Positions 57,823 to 64,000 of a stretch of DNA of 64,000 nucleotides are shown here, piece by piece. The DNA comes from Mixta hanseatica (lineage in GTDB: Bacteria > Pseudomonadota > Gammaproteobacteria > Enterobacterales > Enterobacteriaceae), in assembly GCF_023517775.1 (NCBI RefSeq), contig NZ_CP082904.1:1178001-1242000 (forward strand), in the 5' to 3' direction. The notes beneath the pieces are model-generated. The model did not search any database. It was not told the DNA's origin and was given only the letters and a program-made list of their open reading frames with translations. The translations under genes and the position numbers were made by a program. The number at the start of each line of letters is the position of its first letter. Within the stretch, counting starts at the first letter, position 1.

Positions 57823-58044
57823 GCTTATTTTCTCGTAAGTCTGAATGATATTGCTGACAAAACAGCAGGCATCATATCATTGCGTTTCGGTGAAGAAAGC
57901 CCCGGCGGCGTGTAAATTCATCACTCCGCCTGTTTTTTCAACGCGGCGGAAGACAATTTACTGTGAGCGGTAGCGCAATCGCGTACGCTGCCAGTAACAA
58001 GCGGTACAGTTTTTTTCACATTACCCGCGGAAACGGGTGAAAAC

Positions 58045-58053
58045 CGACTAATA
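58045..58053 (+). promoter_or_regulatory. Gearbox-like -10 of bolA
   Basis: CGACTAATA resembles the E. coli bolA1 gearbox -10 CGGCTAGTA (stationary-phase/RpoS promoter). It lies about 47 bp before the bolA ATG. The matching -35 (CTGCAAA) was not found clearly. Confidence 0.4.
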
Positions 58054-58099
58054 TTTAAAGGGATGGGGCGTAGCTCTCTGCCGTAGAGGAGTGGATGTC

Positions 58100-58414
58100 A
58101 TGATTCGCGAACAAATAGAAGAAAAGTTAAGAACCGCCTTTCAACCGGCCCACCTGGAAGTTCATGATGAGAGTTATCGTCATAATGTCCCTGCGGGATC
58201 GGAGAGCCACTTCAAAGTGGTGATTGTTAGCGACAGTTTCACCGACCAGCGCTTTTTAATGCGCCATCGTGCTATTTATAGCACTCTGAGCGAAGAGCTG
58301 GCCGGCAGCGTGCACGCGCTGGCGTTGCATACCTATACGCTGAAGGAGTGGGAAGGATTACAGGATACGGTGCTTTCCTCACCTAACTGTCGCGGGGCAG
58401 GGATGTTAGCCTGA
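58100..58414 (+). CDS. bolA: Transcriptional/iron-sulfur regulator BolA
   Basis: 104 residues from ATG 58100 (E. coli 105), with GAGGAG upstream. A GTG three codons earlier is ignored. It is a class II KH-like fold that affects cell shape, biofilm and, with monothiol glutaredoxin, iron-sulfur handling. Signature: [80 protein letters not shown]. Terminator 22 bp downstream; tig follows after 314 bp. Confidence 0.97.
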   Translation: MIREQIEEKLRTAFQPAHLEVHDESYRHNVPAGSESHFKVVIVSDSFTDQRFLMRHRAIYSTLSEELAGSVHALALHTYTLKEWEGLQDTVLSSPNCRGAGMLA

Positions 58415-58435
58415 ACCAACGTGAAGAATTAACCC

Positions 58436-58460
58436 AAACGGCCTGCGGGCCGTTTTCTTT
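58436..58460 (+). terminator. Terminator of bolA
   Basis: AAACGGCC, loop TGCG, GGCCGTTT, then TCTTTTG. A-rich on the left, T-rich on the right. The rest of the 58415-58728 gap should hold the tig promoter (TATAAT at about 58574-58579, in GCCGCTATAATGCTG) and no ORF. Confidence 0.85.
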
Positions 58461-58728
58461 TGTCTGAATTTTGCGCGCCGCCCGGCGTTGAATACCCCGT
58501 TTTTCGCTTATTTTCCACTAAACTGCGAACCGGTGCCCGGTTTGCGTTCTCGACGCGGTAAAACGATGCCGCTATAATGCTGCGTCTATTTTTCCGGAAT
58601 TGCTTCGGGACGCTTCTGGTAACAGGGAATGGGTTCTTCATCAGAGGCCGTCCCGGTTGTTGGGTAGCGCGAACCTGGTTCTGCGCTATCTGAAGTTGAC
58701 CGAGCTCGTGATTTTTTGAGGTAACAAG

Positions 58729-60033
58729 ATGCAAGTTTCAGTAGAAACCACTCAGGGCCTGGGCCGTCGCGTTACGATTACTGTCGCTGCTGACAGCATC
58801 GAGAACGCTGTGAAAAAAGAGCTGGTCGATGTAGCGAAGAAAGTACGTATCGACGGTTTCCGTAAAGGTAAAGTGCCGATGAGCGTAGTGGCACAGCGTT
58901 ACGGCGCTTCTGTTCGTCAGGATGTGCTGGGCGATCTGATGCAGCGCGGCTTTGTTGATGCCATCATCAAAGAGAAAATCAATCCGGCCGGCGCGCCGAA
59001 CTACGTACCGGGCGAATACAAACAGGGTGAAGATTTCACTTACTCTGTAGAATTTGAAGTTTATCCGGAAGTTGAGCTGAAAGGTCTGGACGCGATCGAA
59101 GTTGAAAAACCGATTGTTGAAGTGACTGATGAAGACGTTGACGCCATGCTGGATACCCTGCGTAAACAGCAGGCGAACTGGAAAGAGAAAGAAGGCGAAG
59201 CGGCGGCAGAAGATCGCGTTACCGTTGATTTCACCGGTTCCGTAGACGGCGAAGAGTTTGAAGGCGGTAAAGCCACTGACTTCGTATTGGCGATGGGCCA
59301 GGGCCGTATGATCCCGGGCTTCGAAGAGGGCGTTGTCGGCCATAAAGCGGGCGACGAATTCACTATCGATGTGAAATTCCCGGAAGATTACCACGCGGAA
59401 AACCTGAAAGGGAAAGACGCGAAGTTCGCTATCGTGCTGAAGAAAGTTGAAGAGCGCGAGCTGCCGGAACTGACCGAAGAATTCATCACGCGTTTCGGCG
59501 TGGAAGATGGTTCTGTTGCCGGTCTGCGTGCGGAAGTGCGTAAAAACATGGAGCGCGAGCTGAAAGGCGCCGTGCGTAATCGTGTGAAAACGCAGGCGAT
59601 CGACGGTTTGGTTAAAGCCAATGAGATCGACGTGCCGGCTGCCCTGATTGACAGCGAGATCGACGTACTGCGTCGTCAGGCTGCTCAGCGTTTTGGCGGC
59701 AACGAGAAACAGGCTCTGGAGCTGCCGCGCGAACTGTTCGAAGAGCAGGCTAAGCGTCGCGTTGTGGTCGGTCTGCTGCTGGGCGAAGTGATTCGTACCA
59801 ACGATCTGAAAGCGGATGAAGATCGCGTGAAGACGCTGATCGAAGAGATGGCTTCCGCCTACGAAGATCCGCAGGAAGTGATCGAGTTCTACAGCAAAAA
59901 TAATGAGCTGATGAACAATATGCGCAACGTCGCTCTGGAAGAGCAGGCGGTTGAAGCGGTACTGGAAAAAGCGAAAGTGACTGAGAAAGCCACTAAGTTC
60001 CAGGACCTGATGAATCAGACCTCAATGGCTTGA
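58729..60033 (+). CDS. tig: Trigger factor
   Basis: 434 residues (E. coli 432), with TGAGGTAAC before ATG. Ribosome-bound chaperone and peptidyl-prolyl isomerase. The N-terminal ribosome-binding signature GFRKGKVP lies at about 44-51, the FKBP-like domain at about 155-245 ([71 protein letters not shown]), and the helical C-terminal domain follows. First of the tig-clpP-clpX-lon chaperone/protease series. Confidence 0.98.
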   Translation: MQVSVETTQGLGRRVTITVAADSIENAVKKELVDVAKKVRIDGFRKGKVPMSVVAQRYGASVRQDVLGDLMQRGFVDAIIKEKINPAGAPNYVPGEYKQGEDFTYSVEFEVYPEVELKGLDAIEVEKPIVEVTDEDVDAMLDTLRKQQANWKEKEGEAAAEDRVTVDFTGSVDGEEFEGGKATDFVLAMGQGRMIPGFEEGVVGHKAGDEFTIDVKFPEDYHAENLKGKDAKFAIVLKKVEERELPELTEEFITRFGVEDGSVAGLRAEVRKNMERELKGAVRNRVKTQAIDGLVKANEIDVPAALIDSEIDVLRRQAAQRFGGNEKQALELPRELFEEQAKRRVVVGLLLGEVIRTNDLKADEDRVKTLIEEMASAYEDPQEVIEFYSKNNELMNNMRNVALEEQAVEAVLEKAKVTEKATKFQDLMNQTSMA

Positions 60034-60054
60034 TTTTTCACGCGTTAGATAGTG

Positions 60055-60085
60055 AAAGCCCGCTGCCGCAAGGAGCGGGCTTTTT
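60055..60085 (+). terminator. Terminator of tig
   Basis: AAA-GCCCGCT, loop GCCGCAAGG, AGCGGGC, then five T, 22 bp after the tig stop. Confidence 0.9.
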
Positions 60086-60194
60086 ATTTATCTCTTTCAG
60101 AAAACGCTTTTTGTGTCCCTTTTTGGCTAATTAAGCGTCAGGTTATTCGGTATGATGCTATTCCGGGTTAGCGATTGAAGAAAACGTTGTTATG

Positions 60195-60223
60195 CTTGAA
60201 ACAACGGGCGCATGCCCCCAAAT
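60195..60223 (+). promoter_or_regulatory. Sigma-32 heat-shock promoter of clpP
   Basis: -35 CTTGAA (60195-60200), a 14-bp spacer, -10 CCCCCAAAT (60215-60223), close to the RpoH consensus CTTGAA-N13-17-CCCCATNT. About 150 bp before clpP. The remainder of the 60034-60373 gap shows no ORF and no other clear site. Confidence 0.7.
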
Positions 60224-60373
60224 AGTTTTCCGAATATCGTGAAAAGTGAAAAGCTGGCTGATTGACCGTCCGGATAGCGTCGGAGAGTGGCAACGTGAAG
60301 CATGGTTTTCATGTTCTCACTTAAGTAGAATCGGTACAGAATGTTGCCAATGAAATTTATCCAGGAGACGGTA

Positions 60374-60997
60374 ATGTCATACAATGGCGAACGTGAATTT
60401 TCCGCACCTAACATGGCCCTGGTGCCCATGGTGGTCGAACAAACCTCGCGCGGCGAGCGTTCTTACGACATTTATTCCCGCCTGTTAAAAGAGCGCGTCA
60501 TTTTCCTTACCGGTCAGGTTGAAGATCATATGGCCAACCTGATCGTAGCCCAGATGCTGTTTCTGGAAGCGGAAAACCCTGAAAAAGACATTTATCTGTA
60601 CATCAACTCACCGGGCGGCGTAATCACCGCAGGTATGTCGATTTACGATACGATGAAGTTTATTAAGCCGGATGTCAGCACTATTTGTATGGGGCAGGCT
60701 TGCTCAATGGGCGCTTTCCTGTTGACGGCTGGTACTAAAGGTAAGCGTTACTGCCTGCCTAACTCGCGCGTTATGATCCACCAGCCGCTGGGCGGTTATC
60801 AGGGTCAGGCGACGGATATTGAAATCCATGCCCGTGAAATCCTGAAAGTTAAACAGCGCATGAATGAACTGATGGCGGAACATACCGGTAAATCGCTTGA
60901 ACAAATCGAGCGTGATACAGAGCGTGACCGTTTCCTCTCGGCGAGTGAGGCGGTAGAGTATGGTTTAGTTGATTCTATTCTTACGCATCGCCAATAA
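60374..60997 (+). CDS. clpP: ATP-dependent Clp protease proteolytic subunit
   Basis: 207 residues from ATG 60374 (E. coli 207), with AGGAGACG upstream. An 11-codon extension in frame is ignored. A 14-residue propeptide ends at Met14 before ALVPMVV. The catalytic triad is intact: Ser111 in GQACSMGAF, His136 in MIHQPLGG, and Asp in [11 protein letters not shown]. It assembles as a 14-mer with ClpX or ClpA. clpX follows 129 bp later. Confidence 0.98.
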   Translation: MSYNGEREFSAPNMALVPMVVEQTSRGERSYDIYSRLLKERVIFLTGQVEDHMANLIVAQMLFLEAENPEKDIYLYINSPGGVITAGMSIYDTMKFIKPDVSTICMGQACSMGAFLLTAGTKGKRYCLPNSRVMIHQPLGGYQGQATDIEIHAREILKVKQRMNELMAEHTGKSLEQIERDTERDRFLSASEAVEYGLVDSILTHRQ

Positions 60998-61126
60998 GAC
61001 TCCATCCCGCTGCATACGCTATAGTTACAGCAGATCACGGGTGAAGAGTGGCTACGAATGAGGGCAGTCAGCCTGGCTGCCATCGCCGCATTTGACTGCG
61101 GACGAGATAAATGAAGAGGTTAGCTG

Positions 61127-62401
61127 ATGACAGATAAGCGCAAAGACGGTTCAGGGAAGCTGCTGTACTGCTCTTTTTGCGGTAAAAGCCAGCATGAAGT
61201 GCGCAAGCTGATTGCCGGGCCGTCAGTGTATATCTGCGACGAATGTGTCGATTTATGTAATGACATCATTCGCGAAGAGATAAAAGAAGTCGCGCCGCAT
61301 CGCGAGCGTAGCGCATTACCGACTCCGCACGAAATTCGCCACCATCTGGACGATTATGTTATCGGTCAGGAAAGGGCGAAAAAAGTGCTGGCGGTGGCGG
61401 TGTATAACCACTACAAACGCCTGCGCAACGGCGATACCAGCAACGGTATCGAACTGGGCAAAAGTAATATTCTGCTGATTGGCCCGACCGGTAGCGGTAA
61501 AACGCTGTTGGCGGAAACGCTGGCGCGTCTGCTGGATGTGCCCTTCACCATGGCGGATGCCACCACCTTGACCGAAGCCGGTTATGTGGGTGAAGACGTA
61601 GAGAATATTATCCAGAAATTGCTGCAAAAATGTGACTACGACGTGCAAAAAGCCCAGCGCGGCATCGTTTACATCGATGAAATTGATAAAATTTCCCGTA
61701 AGTCCGACAACCCGTCGATTACGCGTGATGTGTCCGGTGAAGGCGTGCAGCAGGCGCTGCTGAAACTGATTGAAGGCACGGTTGCCGCCGTACCGCCGCA
61801 GGGCGGACGTAAGCACCCGCAGCAGGAATTTTTGCAGGTTGATACCTCTAAAATTCTGTTTATCTGCGGCGGCGCTTTCGCCGGCCTGGATAAAGTCATT
61901 TCCCAACGTGTGGAAACCGGCTCCGGTATCGGCTTCGGCGCGACGGTAAAAGGCAAATCGGAAAAAGCATCGGAAGGGCAACTGCTGGAGCAGGTGGAGC
62001 CGGAAGATCTGATTAAATTTGGCCTGATTCCTGAGTTTATTGGTCGTTTGCCGGTAGTGGCGACGCTTAATGAGCTGAGTGAAGAAGCGCTGATTCAGAT
62101 CCTGCGCGAGCCGAAAAACGCCCTGACGAAACAGTACCAGGCGCTGTTTAACCTGGAAGGCGTTGAGCTGGAGTTCCGTGACGAAGCGCTGACGGCGATC
62201 GCCCAGAAAGCGATGTCGCGTAAAACCGGCGCGCGTGGCCTGCGTTCCATCGTAGAAGCCGCGCTGCTGGATACGATGTATGATCTGCCTTCAATGGATG
62301 ATGTAGAAAAAGTGGTGATTGATGAGTCCGTAATTGAAGGGCAATCAAAACCGATGCTGATCTACGGTACGCATGAAGCGCAGCAGGCATCTGGCGAATA
62401 A
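61127..62401 (+). CDS. clpX: ATP-dependent Clp protease ATP-binding subunit ClpX
   Basis: 424 residues (E. coli 424). N-terminal zinc-binding domain (CSFCGKSQ and CDECVDLC), AAA+ module with Walker [16 protein letters not shown], pore loop GYVGED, Walker [14 protein letters not shown], ClpP-binding loop IGFGA and sensor 2 in [10 protein letters not shown]. It unfolds ssrA-tagged and other substrates, including RpoS delivered by RssB, the step that IraP (also in this window) blocks. Confidence 0.98.
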   Translation: MTDKRKDGSGKLLYCSFCGKSQHEVRKLIAGPSVYICDECVDLCNDIIREEIKEVAPHRERSALPTPHEIRHHLDDYVIGQERAKKVLAVAVYNHYKRLRNGDTSNGIELGKSNILLIGPTGSGKTLLAETLARLLDVPFTMADATTLTEAGYVGEDVENIIQKLLQKCDYDVQKAQRGIVYIDEIDKISRKSDNPSITRDVSGEGVQQALLKLIEGTVAAVPPQGGRKHPQQEFLQVDTSKILFICGGAFAGLDKVISQRVETGSGIGFGATVKGKSEKASEGQLLEQVEPEDLIKFGLIPEFIGRLPVVATLNELSEEALIQILREPKNALTKQYQALFNLEGVELEFRDEALTAIAQKAMSRKTGARGLRSIVEAALLDTMYDLPSMDDVEKVVIDESVIEGQSKPMLIYGTHEAQQASGE

Positions 62402-62430
62402 TTCATCAACACAACCAGCAGGTTAGTAAT

Positions 62431-62459
62431 AAAAGGGGGAAATTGTCCCCCTTTTGCTT
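62431..62459 (+). terminator. Terminator of clpX
   Basis: AAAAGGGGGA, loop AATTG, TCCCCCTTTT, then GCTTTT. Located 30 bp after the clpX stop. Confidence 0.85.
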
Positions 62460-62476
62460 TTCTCACGTCTCGGACA

Positions 62477-62503
62477 TTGAATGTCTGGCAAACATCCCCA
62501 TAT
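62477..62503 (+). promoter_or_regulatory. Sigma-32 heat-shock promoter of lon
   Basis: -35 TTGAA (62477-62481), a 14-bp spacer, then CCCCATATA (62496-62504) as -10. This agrees with the RpoH consensus and with my recollection of the E. coli lon promoter. About 90 bp before the lon ATG. Confidence 0.75.
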
Positions 62504-62589
62504 ACTCAAATACCTGTGGGTTCCCTGGCACATAGCCTGCACTATGCGGTACCCATCACCTGGCGGACTTTAAACTAAGAGAGAGCTCT

Positions 62590-64000
62590 ATGAATCCTGA
62601 GCGTTCTGAACGCATTGAAATCCCTGTGTTGCCTCTGCGCGACGTAGTGGTTTATCCGCACATGGTAATTCCGTTGTTTGTTGGTCGGGAAAAATCGATT
62701 CGGTGCCTCGAAGCCGCAATGGATCATGATAAAAAGATCATGCTGGTCGCACAGAAAGAGGCTTCAACGGATGAACCTGGCATTAACGATCTCTTCTCTG
62801 TAGGGACCGTTTCTTCTATTTTGCAAATGCTGAAACTGCCGGACGGCACCGTAAAAGTGCTGGTAGAGGGGTTACAGCGGGCACGTATTACCCAGCTGGC
62901 CGATAACGGCGAGCACTTCACCGCCCAGGCGGAATACCTGGCTTCCCCTGAGATTGAAGAGCGCGAGCAAGAAGTGCTGGTGCGCACCGCCATCAACCAG
63001 TTTGAAGGCTATATCAAGCTCAATAAAAAAATTCCGCCTGAGGTGCTGACCTCGCTGAACAGCATCGACGATGCTGCGCGTCTGGCCGATACCGTGGCGG
63101 CGCATATGCCGCTGAAGCTGGCCGATAAGCAGTCCGTGCTGGAAATGTCCGACGTTAACGAACGTCTGGAATATTTGATGGCGATGATGGAATCGGAAAT
63201 CGACCTGCTGCAGGTAGAAAAACGCATTCGTAATCGCGTCAAAAAACAGATGGAAAAAAGCCAGCGCGAGTACTACCTGAATGAGCAGATGAAGGCCATT
63301 CAGAAAGAGCTGGGCGAAATGGACGATGCGCCGGATGAATATGAAGCGCTGAAGCGTAAAATCGACGCGTCCAAAATGCCGAAAGAGGCGCGTGAAAAAG
63401 CGGAAGCCGAGCTGCAGAAGCTGAAAATGATGTCGCCGATGTCGGCGGAAGCAACGGTGGTTCGCGGCTATATCGAATGGATGGTTCAGGTTCCGTGGAA
63501 TGAGCGCAGCAAGGTGAAAAAAGACCTGCGTAAAGCGCAAGAAACCCTGGATACCGACCATTATGGCCTGGAGCGCGTAAAAGACCGTATTCTGGAATAT
63601 CTGGCGGTACAGAGCCGCGTCAACAAAATCAAAGGGCCGATTCTGTGCCTGGTCGGACCGCCGGGCGTGGGTAAAACCTCGCTGGGGCAGTCTATCGCGA
63701 AAGCGACCGGCCGTAAGTATGTGCGTATGGCGCTGGGCGGCGTGCGCGATGAGGCGGAAATCCGCGGGCATCGTCGTACTTACATCGGTTCTATGCCGGG
63801 CAAGCTGATCCAGAAAATGGCTAAGGTCGGGGTGAAAAACCCGCTGTTCCTGCTGGATGAGATCGACAAGATGTCGTCCGATATGCGTGGCGACCCGGCT
63901 TCAGCGCTGCTGGAGGTACTGGACCCTGAGCAGAACGTGGCGTTCAACGATCACTATCTGGAAGTGGATTACGATCTCTCCGATGTGATGTTCGTCGCGA
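62590..64000 (+). CDS. lon: Lon protease, 3' truncated by window edge
   Basis: The first 470 residues of about 784. The N-terminal substrate-binding domain starts [25 protein letters not shown] long helical region (about 190-300) leads to the AAA+ module with Walker A GPPGVGKT (356-363, Lys362) and Walker [11 protein letters not shown]. The serine-lysine protease domain lies beyond the right edge. Lon degrades damaged and regulatory proteins such as SulA and RcsA. The promoter is of heat-shock type. No frame break is visible up to base 64000. Confidence 0.98.
   Translation, partial: MNPERSERIEIPVLPLRDVVVYPHMVIPLFVGREKSIRCLEAAMDHDKKIMLVAQKEASTDEPGINDLFSVGTVSSILQMLKLPDGTVKVLVEGLQRARITQLADNGEHFTAQAEYLASPEIEEREQEVLVRTAINQFEGYIKLNKKIPPEVLTSLNSIDDAARLADTVAAHMPLKLADKQSVLEMSDVNERLEYLMAMMESEIDLLQVEKRIRNRVKKQMEKSQREYYLNEQMKAIQKELGEMDDAPDEYEALKRKIDASKMPKEAREKAEAELQKLKMMSPMSAEATVVRGYIEWMVQVPWNERSKVKKDLRKAQETLDTDHYGLERVKDRILEYLAVQSRVNKIKGPILCLVGPPGVGKTSLGQSIAKATGRKYVRMALGGVRDEAEIRGHRRTYIGSMPGKLIQKMAKVGVKNPLFLLDEIDKMSSDMRGDPASALLEVLDPEQNVAFNDHYLEVDYDLSDVMFVA

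Noticed and set aside
62872..63771. 299-codon minus-strand frame
   Set aside because: Antisense to lon, Phe/His/Arg-rich shadow composition.

Overview
The window is about 64 kb of chromosome from a gammaproteobacterium of the order Enterobacterales. Gene content and order follow the E. coli 8.5-10 minute region almost continuously: iraP, proC, yaiI, aroL, yaiA, aroM, ppnP, rdgC, mak, sbcC, sbcD, phoB, phoR, brnQ, proY, acpH, queA, tgt, yajC, secD, secF, yajI, nrdR, ribD, ribH, nusB, thiL, pgpA, yajO, dxs, ispA, xseB, thiI, yajL, panE, yajQ, yajR, cyoEDCBA, ampG, yajG, bolA, tig, clpP, clpX, lon. Several changes from E. coli (no phoA/psiF/adrA between iraP and proC, no tsx, mscM in place of malZ, DUF2076 gene before aroL, PstS-like gene after phoR) suggest Erwiniaceae (Pantoea/Mixta/Erwinia type). 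That placement is inference from content, not a computed phylogeny. No rRNA, tRNA, IS element, prophage or CRISPR array was seen.

Layout. 1-5.6 kb is an accessory, stress-flavoured stretch: a 5'-truncated GGDEF/EAL protein, a tiny 21-residue membrane peptide on the minus strand, an I78-type inhibitor lipoprotein, a streptothricin-acetyltransferase-like GNAT protein, a YmgB/AriR-like protein, a cold-shock protein with a cspA-type leader, a YciG-like KGG-repeat protein and the RpoS anti-adaptor iraP. 5.6-12 kb carries proC, a DUF421 pair, yaiI and the shikimate/TyrR group (aroL, yaiA, aroM), with an unusual 800-bp gap before aroM. 12-19.3 kb holds recombination and repair genes (rdgC, sbcCD), mak and a TolA-C-domain lipoprotein. 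19.4-22.5 kb is phoBR plus a PstS-like binding protein behind a PHO box. 22.5-28.3 kb is a MetJ/MetR-type controlled core-MetE gene, brnQ, proY and mscM.

28.4-36 kb is acpH, the queuosine genes queA and tgt, and the Sec accessory genes yajC-secD-secF. Between queA and tgt, normally nearly adjacent, lies an AT-rich 1.4-kb insertion. It encodes a probable class II microcin precursor with a 15-residue double-glycine-type leader, overlapped by a small membrane protein that is a likely immunity protein. This is the most novel locus in the window. 36.7-40.8 kb is nrdR-ribD-ribH-nusB-thiL-pgpA (flavin and thiamine cofactors, antitermination). 40.9-48.9 kb is yajO, the isoprenoid and thiamine genes dxs-ispA-xseB and thiI, then yajL, panE and yajQ. 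49-55.3 kb is yajR and the cytochrome bo3 operon cyoABCDE. 55.7-64 kb is ampG, yajG, bolA, and the protein-quality-control series tig, clpP, clpX, lon, with lon cut by the right edge. Sigma-32-type promoters are visible before clpP and lon.
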